Of a stretch of 64,000 nucleotides of DNA, positions 8,357-16,662 are shown in pieces. The stretch comes from Amarobacter sp964507025. Its GTDB lineage: Bacteria > Chloroflexota > Dehalococcoidia > Tepidiformales > Tepidiformaceae. Positions within the stretch are counted from its first letter, which is position 1, and the number at the start of each line of letters is the position of its first letter. A model generated the notes under the pieces. It searched no databases, had not been told where the DNA came from, and worked only from the letters and a program-made list of their open reading frames with translations. The stretch is taken from contig CAZDOK010000002.1 of the NCBI GenBank assembly GCA_964507025.1, positions 248,001-312,000 on the forward strand, read 5' to 3'. The position numbers and the translations under genes are program-made.

Positions 8357-8449
8357 TCACCGCCCATCGGACCCCCAGCGGCTGTCTCTCGGCCGTTCTG
8401 CCGAGGGCTGGCGCGCGTGACAGTGGACCCGAACCAGGAGGAACGTGCC

Positions 8450-11400
8450 ATGGGGGAGGGTCTGGCCTGTCCGCGCTGTGGTCAGTCGGTGGCCGAGGGC
8501 GCGCGCTTCTGCGGCCGTTGCGGGGCAGAGATCCCCGCGGCCAGGCTCTGTCCATCCTGTGGTGCGACACTCCGGCCTGACGTCCGATTCTGCGGGAGTT
8601 GCGGCGCCCCCTCCGGTACGGGGCCGGCCGCTCCCATGGCCGGCAGGGCCCGGGCCAACCGGGCGGGCCCGCGAGTCCCGGCGGCGCTGCTCGCGTTTGG
8701 GGGAGTCGGGGCCGTGGCGGCGGCGGTCTTCGCCGCCTGGTTCCTCTTCTTGCGTGGCGATGGCGACACCGACACCGGAGATGGGGCGCGAGAGACCACC
8801 ACGGAAAGCGCCATCACCGTCACCGAGCCCACAGACGACGAAGCAACAGACCCGGCGACAGGGCTGCCGATGCGTCCGGGGGTGCGCCTCGATCACCCCT
8901 CGGGCGCGAGCGCCATGATCCCGGCGGGGCCCGCGCTCTACGGCGAGGCCATGGACCTCCGCCGCATCGCGCTCGAAGAGGACCCGTGGTGGGACCACGG
9001 GGGCAGCGGCTGGGAGTTCGTCTCGTGGGCTGGAGTACCCGTCACCGGGCAGGCGACGGTCGACATCCCGGCAGCGGACGGGAACGTGCTCATCGTGTGG
9101 ACAGCCGCGGGGCACTGGGTGGAAATCGATGCCAGCCCCATAACCCTCGCCAACGGCGAATCCGGGTTGCGCGCGAGCGTGCGAGGGATCCCCGCACCGT
9201 GGACGTTCGCAGCTGCCATGCCCAGGGCCGACGCACCCCCGCTCGCCCTGGACGATCAGGCGGACCTGAACATCGAACAGCTCTACTGGAACGACCCGGA
9301 AGCCTGGAAGGCCGAGATGCTGGCCTGGCTTGCCACCGACCCGGCCAACGCACCTGTGGGCCTCGAAGACCTGGCCGTCGCCGCGCCGGCGGCCCTGGGG
9401 CTGGCGGGCACCAGCCAGGCCCCGGACGAACAGGTGCTGGAACGCTACCAGCGACTCTACCGCCAGCTGATCCACACGCGGCGCCTGCTAGGAGGTGCAC
9501 GCCTCGGGATGGCCATCGATCCCGCGATCACCGCCACCGGGATCCCGGTGGGAGCGGGAACGGTCACGGCACAGGGCCTCTATGCCGCAGGAGTCCAAAG
9601 GCTGGCGAAAGTGCGGGACATCTGGCTCGAGCTCCGGCCGCAAATGGCTGCCGTTCAGGCGCGGTACGACTACAGCGCCATCATGGACCGCGCCATCGAG
9701 TCGACGCTCCGCGACTACACCCCCTGGGGCCTGGAGTTCGTCCTCGAGCTCCTTGGCGACTCCTCCCTGACGGGGCCCGAACTAACCGTCACCGGAGTTC
9801 TCGGCGGCCTGGACCTGCGCGTGCTCGAACCGTACGGCGAGCTTGCCTGGGACGACATCGTCCTGCAGCCCGGCATGGTGCCCGAAAGCGAGGCGCACAT
9901 CGCCGCCTCCCTGAAACAGGGTGGCCCGGCCTTCGCGTCGGCCCCGGAGACCGAGCTGGTGCTCCGCTTCTACTCGAACCGCGCCATGGAGCGCCTCGCC
10001 GTCATCGATACGCTGAAGGGCAGCGTTGGGACGGTCGTCCGGTGGCTTCCCGTCGCCCTCGCGGCGATGGGCCTCGTGCCGGGGTCGGTTGGCCTCTCGG
10101 CCGCCTTCGCCACGATCGACCAGATCGTCGACTACGTGCAGGACCGCTACGACACCGAGTATGCCGGCGGCCCGTACGCCTACATGGAATTCGAGGCCGT
10201 TTCGGCGGGGGGGATCGGCGGCACCAGCTTCATCATGGACATGATCGAGGAACGCGCCGAAATGGCGTTGTTCGAGCGGCCGATGTTGCCAAGCCACGGC
10301 CTGACGATCGCCCAGTTCGCCTACTCCGTCGGCGTCTACATGGCGGTACGGAACACCGACTGGTACCTGTGGAAGTCCATCCGCGAGGTGAACGAGGGGA
10401 CACGCGGATACTGCCCACAGACCGGCTGCAGCAGCGTGGCTGGCGCGGTCCCGCCGGTGATGATCCATGCCCGGTCGGTGGCGCCGTTGCTGCAGGCCGA
10501 AGGCGCCTACCCCGCCTCGCACGTCCGCCTGATGTCCTATCGGCTGGACCACCGGGGCGACTTTCACGAGAGCTGGCTCTCGGACTTCGGCAGCGACTCG
10601 CCGTCCGGCCCACTCGAAACCCTGCCCTTTGTGCCCTACCGCGAGTCGGCGTGGCCGGGGGTAACCATCCGCACCGAGCCGCAGTACCAGGCCATCACCC
10701 TTCAGATCCCCGAAGCCGCGATCCCGGCCGAAGCCCGCCAGGGCAGGCCCCCGGGCACTCCGCTGGCCGAGTTCGAACCAGTGCTGTACCTGGAGGGGCC
10801 CGCTGGCGAACTCGTCACCATCCCCATCACGGGTGAAACCAGGCTGGAGGGTGGGGCCGCTCCAAACACCTACTACACCACGGTATTGCTCCGCGGGCCG
10901 AAGCAGGCGGCCCTCACTGCAGACGACCTGGCACTGTTTCCCGCGCTGTTCAGGCCGGCAGCCGATCAGCAGGCCGTCTTCGAACTGCCCGGCACCACCA
11001 ACAGCGGGCTCCGAACGACACTGAAAGCATCGATCCTGTTCAAGGCCGCCTCCGACAAGCGCCTGACGTTCGACGTGAACTTCTCGGTGATCCCACCCCG
11101 GAAGGTCGTCGGGCGCGAGATTCGGGTGAACTACGCGCTCGCGACCACATCGAGCGGGCGCGTGGCCTACAAGGGTACGACCTCCCAGGGGCTGCCCATC
11201 GAGATCGCCATCGATGAAGACGCCAACCGCTGGGAGATCGTGCGCTGGGACGTGAAGTCGACCAGGCGGCCGACCCGCTCGGGCACCGGGATCTGCGGCA
11301 ACGACGAGGTGTCCGACAGCGGACTGCCGGCGCTGACCGCGCGCTGGGAACGAGGTGAGATGAGTGCCGATGAGTACGAACTCGGGAAGTGGCTCTTCAG

Positions 11401-11611
11401 CGGTCCGATGCAGGGCGACAGCCTGGCCCGGGGGCCGGTGCCGGCCTTCGTGGACCTCAGCAAGTTGACCCTCGAGGAAGAGCGGACGCTCGCGCCTTTC
11501 GGCACGCGCAGCCTGAACCGCACGCAAATCGCCGGCGACGTGATCGTCCCGTTCTCGGACTTCTTCGGCTGCACAGCGCTGTACGTGACCTACACGGCGA
11601 CGCGTCAGTAA
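8450..11611 (+). CDS. Large zinc-ribbon membrane protein with extracellular domain
   Basis: A 1053-residue protein begins with two zinc ribbons: Cys 7, 10, 21, 24 and Cys 34, 37, 48, 51 (CPRCGQSV, CGRCGAEIP, CPSCGATL, CGSCGAP). A linker and one membrane segment follow (about 76-101), then roughly 950 residues that should lie outside the cell. The early ectodomain resembles a beta-sandwich (PSGASAMIPAG); the middle contains helical parts and a hydrophobic patch near 530; several Cys occur in the NEGTRGYCPQTGCSS area. I do not recognise the outer part. ATG 8450 is chosen because AGGAGG lies 8 bases before it. It stands alone, convergent with the AOR gene. Confidence 0.8.
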   Translation: MGEGLACPRCGQSVAEGARFCGRCGAEIPAARLCPSCGATLRPDVRFCGSCGAPSGTGPAAPMAGRARANRAGPRVPAALLAFGGVGAVAAAVFAAWFLFLRGDGDTDTGDGARETTTESAITVTEPTDDEATDPATGLPMRPGVRLDHPSGASAMIPAGPALYGEAMDLRRIALEEDPWWDHGGSGWEFVSWAGVPVTGQATVDIPAADGNVLIVWTAAGHWVEIDASPITLANGESGLRASVRGIPAPWTFAAAMPRADAPPLALDDQADLNIEQLYWNDPEAWKAEMLAWLATDPANAPVGLEDLAVAAPAALGLAGTSQAPDEQVLERYQRLYRQLIHTRRLLGGARLGMAIDPAITATGIPVGAGTVTAQGLYAAGVQRLAKVRDIWLELRPQMAAVQARYDYSAIMDRAIESTLRDYTPWGLEFVLELLGDSSLTGPELTVTGVLGGLDLRVLEPYGELAWDDIVLQPGMVPESEAHIAASLKQGGPAFASAPETELVLRFYSNRAMERLAVIDTLKGSVGTVVRWLPVALAAMGLVPGSVGLSAAFATIDQIVDYVQDRYDTEYAGGPYAYMEFEAVSAGGIGGTSFIMDMIEERAEMALFERPMLPSHGLTIAQFAYSVGVYMAVRNTDWYLWKSIREVNEGTRGYCPQTGCSSVAGAVPPVMIHARSVAPLLQAEGAYPASHVRLMSYRLDHRGDFHESWLSDFGSDSPSGPLETLPFVPYRESAWPGVTIRTEPQYQAITLQIPEAAIPAEARQGRPPGTPLAEFEPVLYLEGPAGELVTIPITGETRLEGGAAPNTYYTTVLLRGPKQAALTADDLALFPALFRPAADQQAVFELPGTTNSGLRTTLKASILFKAASDKRLTFDVNFSVIPPRKVVGREIRVNYALATTSSGRVAYKGTTSQGLPIEIAIDEDANRWEIVRWDVKSTRRPTRSGTGICGNDEVSDSGLPALTARWERGEMSADEYELGKWLFSGPMQGDSLARGPVPAFVDLSKLTLEEERTLAPFGTRSLNRTQIAGDVIVPFSDFFGCTALYVTYTATRQ

Positions 11612-11635
11612 GGGGCACCCGCGGTTCCGTTTCCG

Positions 11636-13438
11636 CTACACGAGCCCCACCGCGTCGGATTCGAGGCCGAGGGCGCGGACCGTCTCGAGCGTGGGGGCGC
11701 CCGTCTCCGGGTCCCAGCCCTGCTCGGCGTAGTAGTCCGTGACGATCTGCTCGAGCTCCTCGCCCGGCAGGCCCCGGTGCTTCGGCAGGTCCTCGTGGAA
11801 ACGCGCCGGGAGGCTGTCATCAGCGCGGGTCATGCCTTCCCGCATGTTGAACAGGCGGGCAAGGGTGAGGCCGCGGTGGGCGGTCGTCACCATCTCGGCC
11901 TGGTCGACTCCCCAGCCCGTGACCGCGTTCAGGATGCTGGCCGTCTGCTCGTCGTCGTAGGCCAGGAAGTGACACATGCCGACCTGGTTGCGCAGCCCGT
12001 TCTTGTCGCCGGTCTGGCGCATGTGGTCGCCACCCGTCGGGGCAAGCAGGTAGCTCGCGCGCATGCCCGGCATGTGGCGCGGGTCGTGCATGGCCATCTC
12101 CATGCCCTTCACGGTGGTCAGGTATGCATCGGAGCCCTGCCCGATCTTCGCTGCCGCGCGCTGGGAGCCCTCGGCAAGCAGGTCGCCGATGCCCTCGCGC
12201 CTCGCGATCACCTGCAGCATCTGGACGACGGCATCGCCATCGCGGAATTCGAGCTTCACTCCGTCGGTATCCTCCTGCGTGAGGACCCCCTTTTCGTACG
12301 CTTCCATCGCCCAGGCAATGGTCGACCCCGCCGAGATCGTGTCCATCCCCATCATGTTGCAGATCTCGTTGGACTTGCAGACCGCGACGATGTCATCGAC
12401 CCCGAGGTTGGTGCCGAGCGAGGCCAGGGATTCGTACTCGGGGCCCCCGTACCTGGGGTCGACGCGGTAGCGGTGTTTCGGGTCGACCGCCACCTTCACG
12501 CCCTTCCGGGTGAGCCCGGAGTCTTCTTCGCGCATTTCGACCTGGACGACCTTCTTGCAACGGACCGAGCAGGCGAAGCAAGCGCCCATGTCGATGCGCA
12601 CCTCTTCCTTGATCGCGATGGCATCGACCTTACCGGTACCTTCGAACGTGCCGAGGCGGTAGTTGAGCGTTGGGATGCCGCCATCGAGGCTCTTGCCCTG
12701 CATGGCGCCGCCGGTGCCATACTCGTGGAAGCCACGGTGCACCTGGTCGACCGTGCTGCTCACCCACTTCGAAATGGCGAAGAGCGCCGGCTGGTCGGCG
12801 ATGGGCACTGGCGTCCTGCCGCGCACGGCGATCGCCTTCAGCTTCTTCGAGCCCATCACGGCGCCCATGCCGCTCCGCCCGGCGAACTCGTTCAGGTCGT
12901 TCGCCACGTTCGCGAACCGGACCAGGTTCTCCCCGGCCGGGCCGATCTGGGCGACGCGGATGCGCTGGTCGCCAAGCTCCTCGCGGATGGCCTCCTGCAC
13001 ATCGCCCGTCACCTTCCCCCAGAGGTGCTCCGCACCCCTGATTTCGACCTGGTCTTCGTTGATCCAGAGGTAGACCGGCCTGGACGAAGCGCCGTGGACG
13101 ACGATCGCGTCCCAGCGCGCGCGCTTCAGTTCGGCGCCCCAGAAGCCTCCGGCCTCCGCCTCGCCGAACCCGCCGGAAAGCGGCGACTTCGCGCCCACGC
13201 TGTGGCGGCCAGCCCCGGGCACCGGCGCGCCGGTCAGCACGCCGGGCGCGAACACCAGCACGTTGTTCGGCCCGAGAGGGTCGGCGCCCGTGGGCACGTA
13301 CTTCAGCAGGTAGTGGCCGATGAAGCCCCGGCCCCCGCCATAGGTCCGGAAGAACGCGTCACCCGGTTCCTCGATACTGGTCGTGCCAGCGGTGAGGTCG
13401 ACGTGGAGGATCCTGTTCCAGTAGCCGAAGCGGTCCAT
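11636..13438 (-). CDS. Tungsten-containing aldehyde:ferredoxin oxidoreductase
   Basis: The 600-residue protein is an AOR-family enzyme that oxidises aldehydes to acids (or the reverse) with ferredoxin, using a tungsten bis-pterin and one [4Fe-4S] cluster. The N-terminal domain carries TYGGGRGFIGHYLL and the NVLVFAPGVLTG motif; NEFAGRSGMGAVMGSKKLKAI is the pterin-binding signature. The cluster ligands are C287, C290, C294 and C489. Length matches the family (about 600-620). It lies 37 bases after a MoaD/ThiS-like gene on the same strand, a frequent AOR partner. A TAAGGT box exactly 6 bases before the ATG suggests an additional leaderless promoter. Substrate unknown. Confidence 0.93.
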   Translation of the reverse strand: MDRFGYWNRILHVDLTAGTTSIEEPGDAFFRTYGGGRGFIGHYLLKYVPTGADPLGPNNVLVFAPGVLTGAPVPGAGRHSVGAKSPLSGGFGEAEAGGFWGAELKRARWDAIVVHGASSRPVYLWINEDQVEIRGAEHLWGKVTGDVQEAIREELGDQRIRVAQIGPAGENLVRFANVANDLNEFAGRSGMGAVMGSKKLKAIAVRGRTPVPIADQPALFAISKWVSSTVDQVHRGFHEYGTGGAMQGKSLDGGIPTLNYRLGTFEGTGKVDAIAIKEEVRIDMGACFACSVRCKKVVQVEMREEDSGLTRKGVKVAVDPKHRYRVDPRYGGPEYESLASLGTNLGVDDIVAVCKSNEICNMMGMDTISAGSTIAWAMEAYEKGVLTQEDTDGVKLEFRDGDAVVQMLQVIARREGIGDLLAEGSQRAAAKIGQGSDAYLTTVKGMEMAMHDPRHMPGMRASYLLAPTGGDHMRQTGDKNGLRNQVGMCHFLAYDDEQTASILNAVTGWGVDQAEMVTTAHRGLTLARLFNMREGMTRADDSLPARFHEDLPKHRGLPGEELEQIVTDYYAEQGWDPETGAPTLETVRALGLESDAVGLV

Positions 13439-13444
13439 GCGCGT

Positions 13445-13450
13445 ACCTTA
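13445..13450 (-). promoter_or_regulatory. -10 box 6 bases before the AOR start
   Basis: TAAGGT on the minus strand, 6 bases before ATG, no Shine-Dalgarno sequence. Candidate leaderless promoter internal to the moaD-AOR unit. Confidence 0.4.
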
Positions 13451-13475
13451 CGGGCCCGCCCGGCCGGAGGCGAGG

Positions 13476-13739
13476 TTAGCCGCCCTCCATCGGACTGAAG
13501 AGGACCACCTCATCGCCATCGTTGAGCACCGAATCACACGCGCCCTGGTCGCCGTTGATGCCAACGGTGAGCTCAACGCACGAGTCGACCTTCGCCTTGC
13601 GCACCAGGTCGGCGACGGTCGCACCGTGCGGCAGGGTGAGGGTCAGTGGGCCTTCGTGGCCTTTCGGGAGGTAGCGCCGGAGGTCGGCGAACAACGTAAG
13701 ACGGACAGCGATCGAGGGCATCGCCCCGGAATTCGGCAT
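13476..13739 (-). CDS. MoaD/ThiS-like ubiquitin-fold sulfur carrier
   Basis: About 87 residues with the beta-grasp pattern of MoaD: VRLTLFADLRRYLP, a central LPHGATVADLV turn, VELTVGINGD, and the end DGDEVVLFSPMEGG. The C-terminal Gly-Gly is the site that is adenylated and thiocarboxylated to bring sulfur to molybdopterin. Immediately upstream of the AOR gene, it is likely a dedicated carrier for the tungsten pterin cofactor. Start choice is uncertain: GTG 13745, ATG 13739 and ATG 13721 are all in frame. A TAAACT box lies about 29 bases upstream. Confidence 0.85.
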   Translation of the reverse strand: MPNSGAMPSIAVRLTLFADLRRYLPKGHEGPLTLTLPHGATVADLVRKAKVDSCVELTVGINGDQGACDSVLNDGDEVVLFSPMEGG

Positions 13740-13865
13740 GGACACACCGCATCAGAGAATCAATTCGAGTTTAGCGAACTTTCGGCCTACCGGTCTTGGG
13801 GCACGATTGGCCCCAATTGCCCGATCCGCCTGTCGCCCGCGGGGCTGGATAACCCTGAGTAGCGT

Positions 13866-13884
13866 CCGGCCTTGGTCAAGCCGG
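13866..13884. terminator. Candidate terminator hairpin after the ABC-2 permease gene
   Basis: CCGG-C-CTTG-GT-CAAG-CCGG can fold into an 8-bp stem with one bulge. It lies downstream of the leftward permease gene and upstream of the moaD promoter. The rest of the 13740-13952 gap holds a weaker TTGGGGC/GCCCCAA inverted repeat (13796-13816). Confidence 0.4.
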
Positions 13885-13952
13885 CCCACTAGCCTTAAAC
13901 AAGCGCGGCGGCCATGAACGGTGGGGCACCCCGACGCCCGGCACCGCTCGCG

Positions 13953-14807
13953 TCACCCCGCGTACCCCCGGTTCCAGCGAAAGAACACCCGCGCAAGCAC
14001 GAAGCTGGCCACAAGCCAGGCACCAAGCACCAGCAACACCCGCTCCATGTGCCAGTCGCCGCCATAGTCATCAACCGCCACCCAATCCGGCAGGAAGACG
14101 TACCGGAGCCCCTGGACCATCCACTTCAAGGGAAACGCCGCGGCAATGGCCTGCAGGAATGGGGGCACCTGTGAGTACTGCAGGAACACGCCCGAGATGA
14201 ACTGCAGCACCAGGTAGGGCGGCTGCACGATCGCCGCCGCCGATGACGAGCTCCGGATCAGCCGCGTATACCCGATCCCCAGGAGCGAACACCCCGAAAC
14301 GCCGAGCAGGAACACCGCCACCAGCACCGCCCACTTCCTCGGGTCGGTTGGCAACGAGACCTGGTAGAAGACCACGCCGATCGCGAGGATGAGCACCACG
14401 ATGACGAACGCCGTGAACAGCGCGAGCCCGACCTTTCCCGCAAAGTAGGCGCTCCGCGGGAGCGGCGTGCCCGAAAGCCGCCGCAACAGGCCGTCGTGTT
14501 GTTCCACCGCGATCGTCATCGCCAGGCTGGCGAACGTGGCGCTCACGATGCCCGACGCGATCATGCCCGGCACGAAGTACTGCGAGAACTCCACCTTCTC
14601 CGCGCCCGGCGGACCATCTATCTCCCCGCTGAAGATCGTCGAAAAGATGACCACGAACAGCACCGGCAAGAGGAACGTGAAGAACACCTGGTCCGGCGCG
14701 CGAAAGAACGTCTTGATCTCGATGCGCGTGCGTTCGAACGACAGGCGGATGAGCCGGCCAGTGGCGTTCGGCCGGAATTCGCCCGCGCGAGCGGGAACTG
14801 CGGTCAT
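13953..14807 (-). CDS. ABC-2 type transporter permease
   Basis: The 284-residue protein has six hydrophobic segments in the DrrB/NodJ-like ABC-2 arrangement, starting with a cytoplasmic part (RTRIEIKTFFRAPDQVFFTFLLPVLF) and containing the segment FVPGMIASGIVSATF. Together with the ATPase it should form an exporter for a hydrophobic substrate such as a drug or lipid. Its ATG overlaps the ATPase stop by 4 bases (14804-14807). The operon starts with a small protein and is divergent from a MerR-type regulator. Substrate unknown. Confidence 0.88.
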   Translation of the reverse strand: MTAVPARAGEFRPNATGRLIRLSFERTRIEIKTFFRAPDQVFFTFLLPVLFVVIFSTIFSGEIDGPPGAEKVEFSQYFVPGMIASGIVSATFASLAMTIAVEQHDGLLRRLSGTPLPRSAYFAGKVGLALFTAFVIVVLILAIGVVFYQVSLPTDPRKWAVLVAVFLLGVSGCSLLGIGYTRLIRSSSSAAAIVQPPYLVLQFISGVFLQYSQVPPFLQAIAAAFPLKWMVQGLRYVFLPDWVAVDDYGGDWHMERVLLVLGAWLVASFVLARVFFRWNRGYAG

Positions 14808-15739
14808 GGTGTCGCTCCTTCGCTGGCGGTTCCGACGGCGGCCTCCACCATCGCGAGGTAGATGTCTTCAAGGCTCGGGCGCGTGACCGACAGGCCCGGC
14901 AGCTCCGCTTCGCCCTCCGCCTCCGCCCAGCGCGCCAGCGCCGCAACGACTGCCGTCGGGCTGGCCGTCGTGATGGTGACGCGGCCATTGGCGGTCACCG
15001 CCTCTGCCCCGACCTCCGGGAGGGGCCGCCCGGCCAGGTTCCCGTTGAGCGAAAAGGAGACGCGGGCGAGGGCCCGCTCGCGGCCGCCGATCTCGCGCGG
15101 CGTGCCAACCTCCACCAGCTCGCCCCTGATGATCACGCCCACCCGGTCGGCCAGGTTCTCGGCCTCGTCGAGGTAGTGCGTCGTCAGCACGACCGTCTTG
15201 CCCAGCCGCGTGAACTCCCGCACCACCTCCCACATCTGGCGGCGGCCCTGCGGGTCGAGCCCGGTGGTCGGTTCGTCGAGAAAGATCAGCTCGGGGTCGC
15301 CCACGATCCCCATCGCGAGGTCGACCCGGCGCTTCTGGCCGCCCGAGAGGTCCTTGCAGCGGCTGTTGCGCTTGTCGCTCAGCCCCACCATGTCAACGAC
15401 GCGCCTGGGGTCGAGCGGGCTGGGGTAGAACGTTGCGAAGTGCGCCACGATCTCGTCCGGCGTGAGGTGTTCGAAGAACCCGGCGGACTGGAGGACGATG
15501 CCGAGCCGCGCCCGCCAGGCGAGATCGCCCTGCTGGGGGTCGACGCCGAGTACGGTCGCATCGCCGGCGGAGCGAGTGCGGAACCCTTCAAGGATCTCCA
15601 CGAAGGTCGTCTTGCCGGCGCCATTGGGCCCGAGCAGCGAGAACACCTCGCCGGGCGGTATCTCGAGGTCAACGCCGCGGAGCGCCTCGAGTTCGCCGTA
15701 GCGCTTGCGCACCCCGCGGGCCGAAATGGCGGCACTCAC
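14804..15739 (-). CDS. ABC-2 type transporter ATP-binding protein
   Basis: A 311-residue DrrA/CcmA-like ATPase: Walker A GPNGAGKTT, Q-loop around LGIVLQSAGFFEHLTPDE, signature LSGGQKRRVDLAMG, Walker B LIFLDEPTTGLD and the switch His in LTTHYLDEAE. The C-terminal extension (about 225-311) is typical for DrrA-like subunits. GTG (15739) is chosen as start because it overlaps the TGA of the upstream small gene and fits the family N-terminus; an in-frame extension upstream would lie in another gene. It energises the permease encoded next. Confidence 0.9.
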   Translation of the reverse strand: MSAAISARGVRKRYGELEALRGVDLEIPPGEVFSLLGPNGAGKTTFVEILEGFRTRSAGDATVLGVDPQQGDLAWRARLGIVLQSAGFFEHLTPDEIVAHFATFYPSPLDPRRVVDMVGLSDKRNSRCKDLSGGQKRRVDLAMGIVGDPELIFLDEPTTGLDPQGRRQMWEVVREFTRLGKTVVLTTHYLDEAENLADRVGVIIRGELVEVGTPREIGGRERALARVSFSLNGNLAGRPLPEVGAEAVTANGRVTITTASPTAVVAALARWAEAEGEAELPGLSVTRPSLEDIYLAMVEAAVGTASEGATP

Positions 15740-15921
15740 GAATGCAGGATAGCCGGTTTCGCCGCCTGCCCCAGTCGCGCCCGCTCTACCGCCACCTGCC
15801 GTTCCAGCCGGTCGAGCGAGCGCGTCATCTCCCACTCCTCGCGGTAGCGGGCGGCAAGGTTGGGCATCGCCGCCTCGCGGCGGCGGAAGTCGGCGTGGTC
15901 ACGGGTCGATGGGTCGAACAT
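15736..15921 (-). CDS. Small charged protein leading the ABC exporter operon
   Basis: The 61-residue protein (start MFDPSTRDHADFRRREA) is rich in Arg, Glu and Asp and is predicted mostly helical, with no membrane segment. Support for coding: AGGA-type ribosome-binding site before the ATG, a promoter right upstream with an operator, and a stop codon that overlaps the ATPase start as GTGA. I do not recognise a family. It may be a co-regulated accessory protein or mainly serve to couple translation. Confidence 0.6.
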   Translation of the reverse strand: MFDPSTRDHADFRRREAAMPNLAARYREEWEMTRSLDRLERQVAVERARLGQAAKPAILHS

Positions 15922-15944
15922 GGTTCCTGTCCTCTCTGTGGATA

Positions 15945-15986
15945 TTGGACAGTGACACTATCCGATAGTTCCACTATCCTTGTCAA
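15945..15986 (-). promoter_or_regulatory. Divergent promoter/operator for ABC exporter and MerR regulator
   Basis: On the minus strand TTGACA (15981-15986) and GATAGT (15957-15962) are separated by 18 bases, a good promoter for the small gene and ABC operon. The region carries a perfect palindrome ACTATC-C-GATAGT (15957-15969), the inverted pair GGACAGTG/CACTATCC (15947-15963) and a second CACTATCC (15972-15979). These overlap the spacer and -10, as expected for a MerR-type regulator acting on the stretched spacer. Binding by the adjacent regulator is inference. Confidence 0.65.
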
Positions 15987-16008
15987 CACCTTTCCCACCG
16001 GGGGCAGC

Positions 16009-16662
16009 GTGAAGATTTCGGAGCTGAGCGAGCGCACCGGCGTTTCCATCCCGACGCTCAAGTTCTACTTGCGCGAGGGGCTCCTTCGGCCGGGCACGCT
16101 CACCGCGCCAAACCAGGCCGGCTACGACGATTCGCATGTCCGCCGGGCACGCCTGGTCCGGGCCCTGCGCGAAGTCGCCCACCTGAGCATCGCCCAGATC
16201 GCCGCCATCACCGGCGCGCTCGACCGTGGCGAAGAGCTCTACGAGGTCATGGGCGTCACGGTGGACTCGCTTGGCGAACGCCCGCCCGACCTCACCGAGG
16301 CGCAGCGAGCTACCGGCGCGGAGGTCGATCGGCTGCTCGAGGCGCGCGGCCTGCCCGTGCGCGAGGAATCGCTCGCCCGCCAGCAAATCGTCGTCTCCCT
16401 CGCAGCCATCCGCGAAATGCTCTTCCCCGGGCTGCCGGTGGAGGCGCTGGAACCGTATGCGCGCGCGGCCACGGAGATCGTGGACGCCGAGGTCGCCGCC
16501 ACCCCGGGCATCTTCCGGGTCGATCCAGAGCTCGCCCTCGAACGGTCGGTCCTGGGGCTCACGCTGTTCGAGCCCATCCTCCTCGCGTTCCGCCGCCTCG
16601 CGCACGAACAGCGCGTCGCCGAACGCATCGATGGAGCGGAAACCGCGGCCGGGCACGGTTAG
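16009..16662 (+). CDS. MerR family transcriptional regulator
   Basis: The 217-residue protein starts with the MerR winged-helix domain (KISELSERTGVSIPTLKFYLREGLL, then YDDSHVRRARLVRALREVAHLSIAQIA) followed by a coiled-coil-like helix and an unrecognised effector domain of about 130 residues without the Cys pattern of metal-sensing MerRs. GTG 16009 is chosen because it aligns with the family N-terminus; longer frames would cross the operator. It is divergent from the ABC exporter operon and shares its operator region, so it probably controls the exporter in response to a small molecule. Confidence 0.85.
   Translation: MKISELSERTGVSIPTLKFYLREGLLRPGTLTAPNQAGYDDSHVRRARLVRALREVAHLSIAQIAAITGALDRGEELYEVMGVTVDSLGERPPDLTEAQRATGAEVDRLLEARGLPVREESLARQQIVVSLAAIREMLFPGLPVEALEPYARAATEIVDAEVAATPGIFRVDPELALERSVLGLTLFEPILLAFRRLAHEQRVAERIDGAETAAGHG

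Noticed and set aside
15746..15751. TATCCT 6 bases before the ABC ATPase GTG as a leaderless promoter
   Set aside because: It matches the spacing seen elsewhere, but it lies in the coding end of the small upstream gene and the GTGA overlap already explains initiation.
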